Positions 1 through 8,102 are shown, numbered from the stretch's first letter. The stretch: DNA of 64,000 bases from a bacterium (GCA_021786295.1 JAJYNO010000024.1:190214-254213), one strand, 5' to 3'. The notes: generated by a model from the letters alone, not told the origin. Translations and numbers: made by a program.

Positions 1-667
1 GCATCAGCGCCACGGCGAGCTCGCGGCTGGGCTTGAAATCCTTAAGGAACGCGCCGGAACCGTACTTCACGTCCATCACCAGGCCGGTGATGTCCTCGGC
101 GTACTTCTTGGAGAGGATGCTCGCCACGATCAGGGGGAGCGCCTCCACGGTGCAGCTGGCGTCGCGCAGGGCGTAGAGCTTCTTGTCGCTGGGGGCGAGG
201 CGCTCGGTCTGGCCGAACATGGAAAGGCCGGTGGCCTTGAGCTGCTTCACCACGTATTCGGGCTTGAGGCGCACGTTGAAGCCTTTCATCGCCTCCAGCT
301 TGTCGAGCGTGCCGCCGGTGTGGCCCAGGCCGCGGCCGCTCATCATCGGCACGATGACGCCGCACGCGGCCGCTATGGGCGCGAGCGCTATCGAGATGCC
401 GTCGCCGACGCCGCCGGTGGAGTGCTTGTCCACCTTGACGCCCTTGATGGACGAGAGGTCCAGCCGGTCGCCGGAGCGTGCCATCGCCCGGGTCAGCGCG
501 GCGGTCTCGGCCGGGGTGAGCCCGTTGAGGAAGGCGGCCATCAGCCACGACGAGAGCTGGTAGTCGGGGATGGAGCCGTCGGCGGCGCCCATCGCGATGA
601 AATCTATCTCGGCGGGGGTGTGCTCCAGGGCGGAGCGTTTCTTCAGCAGCAGGTCCAGCATTCGCAT
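1..667 (-). CDS. deoA: Pyrimidine-nucleoside (thymidine) phosphorylase, 3' end missing
   Basis: Phosphorolysis of thymidine/uridine to free base and (deoxy)ribose 1-phosphate. The minus-strand translation begins MRMLDLLLKKRSALEHTPAE and carries the family signature around KVDKHSTGGVGDG, followed by MMSGRGLGHTGGTLDKLE and YALRDASCTVEALPLIVASI. These are the phosphate/substrate-binding loops of the nucleoside phosphorylase class II fold. Start ATG at 667 is preceded by AAGGAGG at 6 nt. A second in-frame ATG lies two codons in. About 222 codons are present, roughly half the usual 430-440, and the gene runs off the left edge. It follows the purine nucleoside phosphorylase by 10 bp, so the two form a salvage operon. 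deoA versus pdp cannot be separated on this fragment. Confidence 0.9.
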   Translation of the reverse strand, partial: MRMLDLLLKKRSALEHTPAEIDFIAMGAADGSIPDYQLSSWLMAAFLNGLTPAETAALTRAMARSGDRLDLSSIKGVKVDKHSTGGVGDGISIALAPIAAACGVIVPMMSGRGLGHTGGTLDKLEAMKGFNVRLKPEYVVKQLKATGLSMFGQTERLAPSDKKLYALRDASCTVEALPLIVASILSKKYAEDITGLVMDVKYGSGAFLKDFKPSRELAVALM

Positions 668-677
668 AACGGCCTCC

Positions 678-1520
678 TTAATCCTTCAGCGCCTTGGACT
701 TGAGCAGCCCTTCCAGCAGCGGACGCATCTTTCCCGAGACCTTCTCTCCCAGTTCCAGCACTTCCTCGTGGGACAGCGCCTCCCTGGAAATGCCGCTGGC
801 GAAATTGGAGATCCAGCAGATACCGGCCACGCGCAGCTTCATCTGGCGGGCCGCTATGGTCTCTGGCACCACCGACATGCCGGCGACGTCGCCGCCGAGC
901 ATCCGGTATACCTTCACCTCGGCGGGGGTCTCGTAAGAAGGCCCAGTAACGGCGGTGTAGACGCCCTCCACGGCCCTAATGCGCGCCTTTTTGGCAAGCT
1001 TCACGGCCTCCCGGCGCAGGGCCTTGTCGTATGGCTCGTTCATGTCCGGGAACATCTCGCCGAAGGCCTCGTGGTGGTTGCCTATCAGCGGGTTGCCGCC
1101 CATCAGGTTGATATGGTCCTTGAGCACCACCAGCTGGCCCGGCTTGATGCCGGGCTTCAGCGAGCCCACGGCGGCGGTGAGGACCAGGTTCTTAACTCCG
1201 AGCGCCCGCAGCACGCGTATCGGGAACGCGATGAAGCTCATCGGCCTGCCCTCGTAGTAGTGGAAGCGGCCGCGCATGATCACGGCGTCGCGCCCGCCGA
1301 GGCGCCCGAACACCAGCTCGCCGGCGTGCCCCTTGACGGTGGTGGAGGGGAAGCCGGGGATGTCCTTGTAGGAGACCGAGAGCCTGTCCTCCAGCCTGGG
1401 CAGCGCGCCGCCCAGGCCCGAACCGGCGATGATGGCCGTAGCCGGACTAAACCCGGCCGCTATCTTCTTGAGCCAGCCCGCAGTATGCTCCACGCTGCGC
1501 AGTATCTCCGAAGGTTCCAT
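678..1520 (-). CDS. Purine-nucleoside phosphorylase (trimeric class)
   Basis: Cleaves purine nucleosides with phosphate. The 280-residue length fits the trimeric PNP/MTAP class. Visible motifs: GSGLGG near residue 33 (phosphate), KGHAGE near 63, MRGRFHYYEG near 82 (phosphate/ribose His), GPSYETPAE near 193 with the purine-contacting Glu at 197, GMSVVPE near 214, and Asn239 in the SNFASG loop, the position that selects 6-oxopurines in this family. The loop is usually TNxAAG, so SNFASG is a mild variant. ATG at 1520 has AAGGAG at good spacing. It lies upstream of and in tandem with the pyrimidine phosphorylase, whose Shine-Dalgarno overlaps this gene's stop. Confidence 0.93.
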   Translation of the reverse strand: MEPSEILRSVEHTAGWLKKIAAGFSPATAIIAGSGLGGALPRLEDRLSVSYKDIPGFPSTTVKGHAGELVFGRLGGRDAVIMRGRFHYYEGRPMSFIAFPIRVLRALGVKNLVLTAAVGSLKPGIKPGQLVVLKDHINLMGGNPLIGNHHEAFGEMFPDMNEPYDKALRREAVKLAKKARIRAVEGVYTAVTGPSYETPAEVKVYRMLGGDVAGMSVVPETIAARQMKLRVAGICWISNFASGISREALSHEEVLELGEKVSGKMRPLLEGLLKSKALKD

Positions 1521-1577
1521 GTTCTCGCTCCTTCCGCAGGCTGGCCCGCCGTCTGGCGGCCGCGCCGGCGCCGTTAT

Positions 1578-1934
1578 TCAGAAACCAAAGCCGTCCGCGC
1601 CGAAAGCGTCCTCTATGTGCTCGGGCTCGGCGCCAGGCATCAGCCCGATGAAATCGAACCTGTACGATTCCGCCCTGGGCGCGCGGGCCTTGAGGTAGGC
1701 CATCGCAGCCTTTATTATTTTAACACGTTTCGGGCGGTTCACGGTCTCGGAAGGCAGACCGTAGGCCGCGCTGGAGCGGGCCCGCACCTCGACGAAGACC
1801 ACAGTTCCGTCCTTCCTGGCCACTATGTCCAGCTCCCCCATGGGGCAGGACCAGTTGCGGTCCAGTATCTCGTAGCCGGCCTTCTTCAGGAAGAGCGCTG
1901 CCTGCTCCTCGTAGGCGGCCCCTTTCCTGTTCAC
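1578..1934 (-). CDS. yraN: YraN/UPF0102 family endonuclease-fold protein
   Basis: This is a 118-residue protein of the UPF0102 family, a restriction-endonuclease-like fold of uncertain cellular role. The signature is clear: GELDIVARKDGTVVFVEVRAR in residues 33-53 holds the E-L-D...E-V-[KR] catalytic-like residues, preceded by AGYEILDRNWSC. The gene uses a GTG start at 1934 that overlaps the rnhB stop as GTGA, so the two are translationally coupled. The rnhB-yraN order downstream of rplS is a common bacterial arrangement, which supports the assignment. Confidence 0.9.
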   Translation of the reverse strand: MNRKGAAYEEQAALFLKKAGYEILDRNWSCPMGELDIVARKDGTVVFVEVRARSSAAYGLPSETVNRPKRVKIIKAAMAYLKARAPRAESYRFDFIGLMPGAEPEHIEDAFGADGFGF

Positions 1935-2575
1935 CGCGCGGCCGCCTTGCGCACCGGGGCGAAGCTCAGGCGATGCTGCGGAGAAGGGCCGAGGCGCCGA
2001 AGCGCCTCCAGGTGGGCGGCGGTGCCGTAACCCTTGTGGCCGGCCAGGCCGTAGCCTGGATGGCGGGCGTCGAGAACGCCCATCCAGCGGTCCCGTAGAA
2101 CTTTGGCGTAAATGCTTGCGGCGGCTATGCAGAGCGACCTGGCGTCCCCGTCCACCACGGGCCGCTGAGCCAGGACGTCCAGCCGCTTTATGCGGTGCGG
2201 GCCGTCCACCAGCACCAGGACGTCTCCGGGCCCGGCTCCAGTGCAGCCGAGCAGCCGCCTGACGGCGCGGCCCATAGCGTTGAAGGTGGCCTCCAGTATG
2301 TTCTCGGCGTCTATCTCCGCGGGACGCGCGAAGCCGAAACCGAAATATACTCCGGAGGCGCGCATTACGCGCAGGGCCTCCTCGCGCCTCTTCGGCGAGA
2401 GCTTCTTGCTGTCGTCGACCACGGGGGAGATGCGGCTGTGGGAGGAAGGGGGGACCCAGGCTGCGCAGGCTGTTACCGGGCCGGCCAACGGGCCGCGCCC
2501 GGCTTCGTCCACGCCTATCAGGAAAGCCGGTTTTTCTGTTTGCAGGAGAGCGAGATCGAACTTGGATAAGGGCAC
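1931..2575 (-). CDS. rnhB: Ribonuclease HII
   Basis: Removes RNA primers and misincorporated ribonucleotides from RNA-DNA hybrids in the cytoplasm. The 214-residue protein has the RNase HII core: GVDEAGRGPLAGPV at residues 21-34 with catalytic Asp23-Glu24, DSKKLSPKRRE, a third acidic site at VDGPH, and AAASIYAKVLRDR with the fourth Asp. The GTG start at 2575 is the only good candidate, since the DEAG motif begins only about 20 residues in, but no strong ribosome-binding site precedes it. It lies 88 bp after rplS, separated by a strong GC hairpin. Confidence 0.93.
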   Translation of the reverse strand: MPLSKFDLALLQTEKPAFLIGVDEAGRGPLAGPVTACAAWVPPSSHSRISPVVDDSKKLSPKRREEALRVMRASGVYFGFGFARPAEIDAENILEATFNAMGRAVRRLLGCTGAGPGDVLVLVDGPHRIKRLDVLAQRPVVDGDARSLCIAAASIYAKVLRDRWMGVLDARHPGYGLAGHKGYGTAAHLEALRRLGPSPQHRLSFAPVRKAAAR

Positions 2576-2628
2576 GAGATTACGCCTGTCCGCCTGCCTG
2601 CGCTATGCGCGTGCCGCGTCAGAAGCCT

Positions 2629-2655
2629 CCCCCCGCGCGTCCGCCGCGCGGGGGG
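2629..2655 (-). other. Perfect 11-bp GC hairpin between rplS and rnhB
   Basis: CCCCCCGCGCG and CGCGCGGGGGG form a perfect 11-bp stem around the 5-nt loop TCCGC, just after the rplS stop on the minus strand. No U-tract follows, so this is not a classical intrinsic terminator. It could stabilise the 3' end of the ribosomal-protein mRNA, or attenuate transcription into rnhB-yraN. Confidence 0.6.
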
Positions 2656-2663
2656 ACATCCGG

Positions 2664-3071
2664 TTACTTCGCCGAGGTCTCCCCGGCGGCTGGCGCCGGG
2701 ACGGGAGCGGGGGCCGGGGTCTCCGCGGAATCAGCCTTCTCCACTTCCTCGAGCCTGGCGGCCTTGCCGGCCAGAGCGCGGATGTAATAGAGCTTGGCGC
2801 GGCGGACCTTGCCGCTCTTGACGACCTCTATCTTGTCGATGCGGGGGGAGTGCAGCGGGAACACGCGCTCCACGCCCACGCCGTAGGAGATCTTCCGGAC
2901 GGTGAAGCTCTCGGAGATCCCGCTGCCGCGGCGCGCTATCACTACCCCGTCGAAGATCTGGATGCGCTCGCTGTCGCCTTCCACTACCTTGGTGTGGACC
3001 TTCACGGTGTCGCCGGGCTGGAAATCGAATTTCTCGTTCTTGAAGCCCAGGTGTTTAGCGATGTCTTTCAT
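2664..3071 (-). CDS. rplS: 50S ribosomal protein L19
   Basis: Large-subunit protein at the 30S-50S interface. Residues 1-112 match the L19 core: [60 protein letters not shown] and the [16 protein letters not shown] ending. The 135 residues exceed the usual ~115 because of a Pro/Ala-rich acidic tail (about residues 113-135), which looks disordered. Start ATG at 3071 has GGAGG seven bases upstream. It belongs to the rpsP-khpA-trmD-rplS ribosomal operon. Confidence 0.97.
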   Translation of the reverse strand: MKDIAKHLGFKNEKFDFQPGDTVKVHTKVVEGDSERIQIFDGVVIARRGSGISESFTVRKISYGVGVERVFPLHSPRIDKIEVVKSGKVRRAKLYYIRALAGKAARLEEVEKADSAETPAPAPVPAPAAGETSAK

Positions 3072-3113
3072 ACTGCCTCCATTTGTCGCATCCGCCTTTG
3101 GCGGACGTTTTAC

Positions 3114-3821
3114 TCAATCCAGAATCTGCTTCCTCTTTCGAGCCGGCTTCGCCCTCTCCGGCGCCAGGTCCGGCCTGGCCTTCCCGGTGAGCGCCTCGGC
3201 CTGCGCGCGGCGCCATTCGGCTATCAGCCGGTGGTTGCCGCTGACCAGCGCCTCCGGCACCTTCTTGCCGCGCCAGACGGCGGGGCGGGTGTAGTGCGGC
3301 GCCTCCAGCAGGCCATCCGTAAACGTCTCGTTGACCGTGGCGTCGTCCTTGCGGAGCACTCCGGGGATCAGCCGCGTCACGGCGTCTATCACGGCCACCG
3401 CGGCGGGTTCCCCGCCGGTGAGCACGTAGTCGCCTATCGAGAGCTCCAGGTCGGCCAGCGGGGTTATCCGCTCGTCTATGCCCTCGTAGTGACCGCATAT
3501 AAAGACCAGGTGCTTCTTCTTCGACAGGGCCTGCGCCAGCTTCTGATCGAAGGGGCGCCCTTTCGGCGTCAGGAGTATAACGTAAGAGCCTTTCTTCCCG
3601 ACCTTCTTGAGCGCCCTGTACACCGGTTCGGCCATCATGACCATCCCGGTGCCGCCGCCGTAAGGCTTGTCGTCCACGGTGCGGTGGCGGTCCTCCGTGA
3701 AATCCCTCGGGTTGGAGAAGCCCAGCTCGAGGAACCCTTCCTGCCTGGCGCGGCCGACGATGCTCTCCGAGAGCGGGGCGTCTATCATCCCCGGGAAGAG
3801 CGTGACCGCGTCTATGCGCAT
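3114..3821 (-). CDS. trmD: tRNA (guanine37-N1)-methyltransferase
   Basis: SAM-dependent SPOUT (knotted) enzyme making m1G37 in tRNA anticodon loops, which prevents +1 frameshifting. The 235 residues start with the family's MRIDAVTLFPGM. Further motifs are DKPYGGGTGMVMMAEPV, the knot segment FICGHYEGIDER, and SIGDYVLTGGEPAA, which binds SAM. The C-terminal tail is basic. It sits 3 bp after khpA, inside the canonical rpsP-khpA-trmD-rplS order. Confidence 0.97.
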   Translation of the reverse strand: MRIDAVTLFPGMIDAPLSESIVGRARQEGFLELGFSNPRDFTEDRHRTVDDKPYGGGTGMVMMAEPVYRALKKVGKKGSYVILLTPKGRPFDQKLAQALSKKKHLVFICGHYEGIDERITPLADLELSIGDYVLTGGEPAAVAVIDAVTRLIPGVLRKDDATVNETFTDGLLEAPHYTRPAVWRGKKVPEALVSGNHRLIAEWRRAQAEALTGKARPDLAPERAKPARKRKQILD

Positions 3822-3824
3822 CCT

Positions 3825-4052
3825 TTAATCTATGTCCAGGTAGACCTTCTTGTTCTGCCTGGCGGCGGCGGTCTGCAGCACGGTGCGGATGGCCTTCACC
3901 ACGCGCCCTTCCTTGCCGATGACCTTGCCGCGGTCGGAGGAGGCCAGCGTCAGCTTGAAGCGGGTGACGTCGCCGTCCTCGTTCACGCCCACCTTGACCT
4001 CCTGCGGCTTCTCCACGAGGGAGCCCACGATGTACATGAGTACGTCTTTCAT
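3825..4052 (-). CDS. khpA: KH-domain RNA-binding protein KhpA
   Basis: A 75-residue single KH domain. The GxxG RNA-binding loop is visible as VIGKEGRVVKAIRTVLQ near residues 44-60. The N-terminus MKDVLMYIVGSLVEKPQEV is typical of the YlqC/KhpA family, which binds RNA, often together with KhpB, and affects cell-division and envelope mRNAs in Gram-positives. Its role in this lineage is unknown. ATG at 4052 has GGAGG at 7 nt. Its position between rpsP and trmD is conserved across many phyla. Confidence 0.93.
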   Translation of the reverse strand: MKDVLMYIVGSLVEKPQEVKVGVNEDGDVTRFKLTLASSDRGKVIGKEGRVVKAIRTVLQTAAARQNKKVYLDID

Positions 4053-4064
4053 CGCGGCCTCCGC

Positions 4065-4334
4065 TTACTTCTGCTCCGCGGCCTTCTCGGCCTTGCGGGC
4101 GCGGGCGATCAGGGAACCCACGGTCTCGGACGGCTTGGCGCCGTTCTTGACCCAGCGGTCCACCTTCTCTCCGTTGATCGTGACCTTTTCGCTGACCTTG
4201 GCGGCCTTGGGGTTATAATGGCCCAGCACCTCCAGCGGCTCGCCGTGCGGCCCGCTGGATTTTTCGATAGCGACGATCCTGTAATGCGGCTGGGTGCGTT
4301 TGCCTATCCTCTGAAGCCTCAGAACAACTGCCAT
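4065..4334 (-). CDS. rpsP: 30S ribosomal protein S16
   Basis: Small-subunit assembly protein. The start at 4334 (MAVVLRLQRIGKRTQPHYRI) gives 89 residues, the normal S16 length, and has AAGGAGG eight bases upstream. An open frame continues further upstream, but it is low-complexity and spans the promoter. Core motifs: GKRTQPHYRIVAIEKSSGPHG, EVLGHYNPKA and DRWVKNGAKPSETV. It is the first gene of the ribosomal/trmD operon, transcribed from the TATAAT pair near 4450-4460, with a leader of about 110 nt. Confidence 0.96.
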   Translation of the reverse strand: MAVVLRLQRIGKRTQPHYRIVAIEKSSGPHGEPLEVLGHYNPKAAKVSEKVTINGEKVDRWVKNGAKPSETVGSLIARARKAEKAAEQK

Positions 4335-4449
4335 GTTTTCCTCCTTGAGTACCGCCGCGCCCGGACGCGCCCTGCGGCGTCCCCGGCCTCGTGCGGCCAA
4401 AAAAATCCGTACGCGGACCCGCCTCACCCGAGGGTCTGCGCGAACTGTT

Positions 4450-4460
4450 ATTATATTATA
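4450..4460 (-). promoter_or_regulatory. Overlapping double -10 element upstream of rpsP
   Basis: On the minus strand the sequence reads TATAATATAAT, two overlapping perfect -10 hexamers (complement of 4450-4455 and 4455-4460) inside GC-rich DNA. No clear TTGACA-like -35 was found. It lies between the response-regulator stop and rpsP, so it probably drives the ribosomal-protein operon. Confidence 0.6.
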
Positions 4461-4495
4461 TTCCGCGGGACTTTGGGAACAGGAAAACGCGGCCG

Positions 4496-4861
4496 TCAGC
4501 CGATGAGGTCCTTGATGTGCGCCTGAAGACGGGCCCATTCGTAGGGCTTGTTCACGTACAGGTCCGCCCCGGAGGCGAAGGACCTCTCCATCTCGCCCAT
4601 AAGGCGGTGGCCTGTCAGCATGATGACCTTTATCCGCTTGGTATCAGCCCCGGTCTTGATCAGCTCGCAGAGGGTATTGCCGTCCAGTTTGGGCAGACCT
4701 ATGTCCAGTATCACAAGGTCAGGCCTCTCCGTCCTGACCTTGTCCAGCCCCTCCTCCCCGTCCAGCGCGGTGGAGACCTTGTAGCCCATGCCCTCGAGGC
4801 GTATCGAAAGGACCTTGCCGATAAGCGCCTCGTCCTCCACGATGAGTATCTTCTTGGCCAT
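4496..4861 (-). CDS. Stand-alone response-regulator receiver (CheY-like)
   Basis: A 121-residue receiver domain with no output domain. The phosphoacceptor is Asp53 in LVILDIGLPKLDG. The acidic pocket is Glu9/Asp10 in ILIVEDEAL, Thr83 lies in IMLTGHR, and the conserved Lys105 is in YVNKPYEW. All residues for phosphorylation and switching are therefore intact. It begins 4 bp after the rpe stop, so it is the last gene of the permease-def-fmt-PASTA-rpe run. No cognate histidine kinase is in the window, and the output partner is unknown. Confidence 0.92.
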   Translation of the reverse strand: MAKKILIVEDEALIGKVLSIRLEGMGYKVSTALDGEEGLDKVRTERPDLVILDIGLPKLDGNTLCELIKTGADTKRIKVIMLTGHRLMGEMERSFASGADLYVNKPYEWARLQAHIKDLIG

Positions 4862-4865
4862 AAGT

Positions 4866-5537
4866 TCAGGCCCTTTTCAGGCGCCTCAGGAAGGCCGCCG
4901 GGTCCCTGGAGGAAAAGAGCGCGCTCCCTATGACGAAGGAATCGGCTCCCGCCTCGCCGGCCTCTACGGCGGTGGCGGCGTTTATGCCTCCGTCCACCTG
5001 CAGCCAGACCGGCCGGCCGGAGGCCGCGATGGCCGCCCTTACTGTCCTGACCTTGGGCATCATCTCCGGCATGAAGGACTGGCCTCCGAAGCCAGGCTCC
5101 ACCGTCATCACCAGCACCATGTCGAGGACCTTCAGATAAGGGAGCACGCGCCTGGCGGGGGTCTTCGGGCGCAGCGCCAGCCCGGCCGTGAGTCCGAGCG
5201 CCTTTATCCTCCTGACGGCGGCGGCGGCGTGCGCGGCCTCGGCGTGCACGGTTATGTGCGAGGCCCCTGCCCTGGCGAAAGCGTCCACGAACCGGAGCGG
5301 CTCCTCCACCATCAGGTGGGCGTCCACCGGCAGGCCGCAGGCCCGGGCCACTCCCGGAACCAGGACCGGGCCGAAGCTCAGGTTTGGCACGAAATGGCCG
5401 TCCATCACGTCCACCTGCACCCAGTCCGCCAGCCTCTTCACCGGCGCCAGGCTTTTGCGGAGGCAGAAAAAATCGGCGGAAAGCACGGAGGGGACGAGGG
5501 CCGGCCGGCCGGAAGGTCTCGGGAGGGGCGGCCTCAT
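4866..5537 (-). CDS. rpe: Ribulose-phosphate 3-epimerase
   Basis: Interconverts ribulose 5-phosphate and xylulose 5-phosphate in the pentose phosphate pathway. The TIM-barrel motifs are complete: VPSVLSADFF, VQVDVMDGHFVPNLSFGP (metal/catalytic Asp), DAHLMVEEP (metal His), VMTVEPGFGGQSFMP and LQVDGGINAATA (second catalytic Asp). ATG at 5537 overlaps the PASTA-protein stop as ATGA and gives 223 residues, the normal size. An open frame continues upstream but lies antisense to nothing conserved and inside the PASTA gene, so I reject it. Confidence 0.95.
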   Translation of the reverse strand: MRPPLPRPSGRPALVPSVLSADFFCLRKSLAPVKRLADWVQVDVMDGHFVPNLSFGPVLVPGVARACGLPVDAHLMVEEPLRFVDAFARAGASHITVHAEAAHAAAAVRRIKALGLTAGLALRPKTPARRVLPYLKVLDMVLVMTVEPGFGGQSFMPEMMPKVRTVRAAIAASGRPVWLQVDGGINAATAVEAGEAGADSFVIGSALFSSRDPAAFLRRLKRA

Positions 5538-6544
5538 TTCACCGGACGCTCCTCGACGAGGATGCCGTTGACGAAGATGCGGATCTTCTGCGCGCCGTCG
5601 TAGGGGACCGTGAGGTCTATTTTGGAGCCGGGGTCGCGCAGGCCGTTGAAGATCTCGCGCTCCCCGTTCTTGCCCAGCGCGACGACGCGGATATGCCGCT
5701 GGGAGCCGCTCTGCGAGACCTCGTAATGGACTCGGAATTCCTTGCCGGGGGCACCTTCCCCTTTGCGGGCGCTGACGGTCAGCGTGACCTTGGAACCGGG
5801 CTGGACCACGGTGTCCGGCTGCGGGTCCTGCTCTATGATCGTGCCGCCGGGGAAAAGCGAGCCTGAATCCTCGGCGATGTCCAGCTGGACGTTGTTCTGC
5901 GCGGCCCACTGCTGGGCCTCGTCGGTCTTCTTCTGCCGGAAGTCGGGCATCATCACTATGCCGGCAGGCGGAAGCCCGGCGGAGACCACCACCTGCACCA
6001 TAGTGTTCTTGGAAACGCTGGTCTCGGACTTCGGGTCCTGGGAGAGGACGGTGCCCTTGTCCGCCTTGAGCGAATAGGACTCGCTAACCTCGCCCAGCAC
6101 CAGCTGGCGCTGGCGCAGCAGCAGCTCCGCGTTGCGCAGCGGCAGGCCTATCAGGTTCGGCGTGTAGACGGATTCGCCGCCGCGGCTGAAGACGACGCGC
6201 ACTATCTTCCCTTCGCGCACGGTGGTGCCGGCGGCCGGGGTCTGGCGCAGCACGGTTCCTATCGGCACCTTGTCGTTGAACTCCTGCCCCTCTATCTCCA
6301 TGGCCAGGTTCTGGTCCGAAAGCGACTGGAGCGCGTTCATCGAGGAACGGCCCATGATATCGGGCACTATCACCTCCTTGCGGCTGTGGACCACTGTCGC
6401 GATGGTCCAGGAGAACAGGAAATAGGTGAGCAGGAAAAGGGCGAGGCCGACCGCAGCCAGGCGCAGGAAAAAGCCGGGGCTGAGTATCCGATCATCGGAA
6501 CCGGAAAAATGTTTCTGCCAGAATTCTTTAAAGTTGGCCGCCAC
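5534..6544 (-). CDS. PASTA-repeat membrane protein without a kinase domain
   Basis: The 336 residues hold a short cytoplasmic N-terminus, one membrane helix (about 27-49, LRLAAVGLALFLLTYFLFSW), then three PASTA units (about 55-122, 123-193 and 194-262). Each has the typical V-P-x-L-x-G...A...L...L pattern and a closing QxP-AGTxVxxGSxVxxxVS segment. A short beta-rich tail of about 75 residues follows. PASTA domains bind muropeptides or beta-lactams in PrkC/PknB kinases and PBPs. Here the gene sits between fmt and rpe, where many bacteria carry prkC, but no kinase domain is present. GTG start at 6544 with AAGGAG upstream. Confidence 0.87.
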   Translation of the reverse strand: MAANFKEFWQKHFSGSDDRILSPGFFLRLAAVGLALFLLTYFLFSWTIATVVHSRKEVIVPDIMGRSSMNALQSLSDQNLAMEIEGQEFNDKVPIGTVLRQTPAAGTTVREGKIVRVVFSRGGESVYTPNLIGLPLRNAELLLRQRQLVLGEVSESYSLKADKGTVLSQDPKSETSVSKNTMVQVVVSAGLPPAGIVMMPDFRQKKTDEAQQWAAQNNVQLDIAEDSGSLFPGGTIIEQDPQPDTVVQPGSKVTLTVSARKGEGAPGKEFRVHYEVSQSGSQRHIRVVALGKNGEREIFNGLRDPGSKIDLTVPYDGAQKIRIFVNGILVEERPVK

Positions 6545-6574
6545 TGTAGTTCTCCTTGGATATCTCCGCCCGGC

Positions 6575-7522
6575 TCAGCCGAGAAGCCCGCCCGGGCGCA
6601 GGCGCAGGCCGTTCAGGAAATCGGCCGCCGGCATTGCCTTCTTGCCTTCGGGTTTCAGCGTCCTCAAAAGCAGTCCGCCGACGCCACATTTTACAACAAA
6701 GCCGCCGCCGGCCTCAACGGAGAGGACAGTGCCGGGTGCGGCGGCCGCCACCGCGCCCGCCGGCAGCGCCGCGGAGAGCACCTGCACAGCGGTCCGCCGG
6801 CCGCCAGGCGAGACGAAGAACCTGGCGACAGGGCCGCAGGCCAGGCCCCGGACCAGCCCTAGCAGCGCCGGCGCGGGCCGGGAGAAATCCAGCACCGAGT
6901 CCGCCTGCGTAAGTTTCGGGGCCAGGGAGGGCTCGCCCGTCTGCGGCTCCCGAGCAAGCTCTCCGGCCGCTATCTTTCGCAGGCCTTCGGCCAGCAGGTC
7001 CGAGCCGGCCGCCGAGAGGCGGGTAAAAAGCGAGAGCGCGTCGTCGTCGGCGCGCACCGGCTCCTCGAGGCGCAGAAAGACCGGACCGGTGTCCATCCCC
7101 TTGTCCAGCCAAAAGAGCGTGACGCCGGTGACGGCTTCGCCGTTGATCAGGGCCCACTGCACCGGCGCGGCGCCGCGGTACTTGGGAAGGAGGGAAAAAT
7201 GCACGTTCAGGAAGCCGATGCGCGCGAGGGCCAGCGTCTCCTCCGGGATAAGGCGGCCGTAGGCCACCACGACGCAGAGGTCGGGGGCCAGCGAGGCTAT
7301 CACGTCGTGCAGTTCCCTCTTGGAGGCCGGCTTATAGACCTTTATCCCGAGGTTTTCGGCGAGGACGGCGGCCGGCGCGCAGCAGAGCCTCAGGCCCCGC
7401 CCCACCGGCCTGTCAGGCTGGGTAACGGCGCCCGCGACCTCGTGGCCGGACGCGGCCACGCGGCTCAGGAAGCCGCAGGCTATGTCCGGGGTGCCGAGGA
7501 AAGCGACGCGGAGTTTCGGCAT
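6575..7522 (-). CDS. fmt: Methionyl-tRNA formyltransferase
   Basis: Formylates initiator Met-tRNA. The 315 residues start MPKLRVAFLGTPDIACGF. The active site is in NVHFSLLPKYRGAAPVQWAL (Asn/His) and LDKGMDTGPVF (Asp). The C-terminal OB-like domain follows the linker around TYAGGL-type residues. I chose ATG 7522 because the protein then starts at the family N-terminus. A GTG at 7549, overlapping the def stop as GTGA, adds nine residues and is a real alternative. Neither has a strong ribosome-binding site. def precedes it, the classic def-fmt pair. Confidence 0.93.
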   Translation of the reverse strand: MPKLRVAFLGTPDIACGFLSRVAASGHEVAGAVTQPDRPVGRGLRLCCAPAAVLAENLGIKVYKPASKRELHDVIASLAPDLCVVVAYGRLIPEETLALARIGFLNVHFSLLPKYRGAAPVQWALINGEAVTGVTLFWLDKGMDTGPVFLRLEEPVRADDDALSLFTRLSAAGSDLLAEGLRKIAAGELAREPQTGEPSLAPKLTQADSVLDFSRPAPALLGLVRGLACGPVARFFVSPGGRRTAVQVLSAALPAGAVAAAAPGTVLSVEAGGGFVVKCGVGGLLLRTLKPEGKKAMPAADFLNGLRLRPGGLLG

Positions 7523-7545
7523 ATGGCGTGGGGGGCCAAAGGGCC

Positions 7546-8091
7546 TCACATCGGCTTCATCTTGCTCTCGTCCAGCTTCTTCCAGCGGGCCTTGAGCTTG
7601 ACCAGGGTGGGCTTAAGCTTGAGGCGGGACATCAGCGGGAGATGGTCTATGAAGACGATGCCGTCAAGGTGGTCCATCTCGTGCTGCAGGGCCTTCGCGA
7701 AGAGCCCCTCGGCGTTTATCTCTATAGGCAGGCCCTTCTCGTTGAGGGCGCGCACCTTGACCTTGGCGGCCCGGCGGACCTTGGCGAAGAGGCCCGGGAA
7801 GGACAGGCAGCCCTCCTCCTCGTATAGCGAGCCGGTCTTCTCCACTATCTCCGGATTTATGATGACGATGCTGACGGGCTCGGCGTCCTCGCGTTTTATC
7901 TTTATGGCGGCCAGGCGCAGGCTTAGGCCGATCTGGTTGGCGGCCAGGCCGATACCGCCCACCGCGTCCATCGTCTCGAACATGTCGGCCAGCAGCGCGG
8001 GCAGGTCCTTCTTCAGTTCGTCGAAGCTGACCTTCCTGGTCTTCCTGTGCAGTATCTTCTCGCCGTACTTGCAGATCCTTCTTATCGCCAT
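7546..8091 (-). CDS. def: Peptide deformylase
   Basis: Removes the formyl group from nascent proteins using a bound metal. All three motifs are intact in 181 residues: GGIGLAANQIG (about 45-55), EGCLSFPG with metal ligand Cys95, and QHEMDHLDG with His137, Glu138 and His141. ATG at 8091 follows GAGGGAA at suitable spacing. It lies 11 bp after the permease stop and just before fmt, so formylation and deformylation genes are co-transcribed. Confidence 0.97.
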   Translation of the reverse strand: MAIRRICKYGEKILHRKTRKVSFDELKKDLPALLADMFETMDAVGGIGLAANQIGLSLRLAAIKIKREDAEPVSIVIINPEIVEKTGSLYEEEGCLSFPGLFAKVRRAAKVKVRALNEKGLPIEINAEGLFAKALQHEMDHLDGIVFIDHLPLMSRLKLKPTLVKLKARWKKLDESKMKPM

Positions 8092-8102
8092 AGTTCCCTC
8101 GC

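Noticed and set aside
4335-4538. N-terminal extension of S16 (open frame to 4538)
   Set aside because: The ATG at 4334 has a strong Shine-Dalgarno and gives the standard 89 residues. The extension is low-complexity and contains the promoter.
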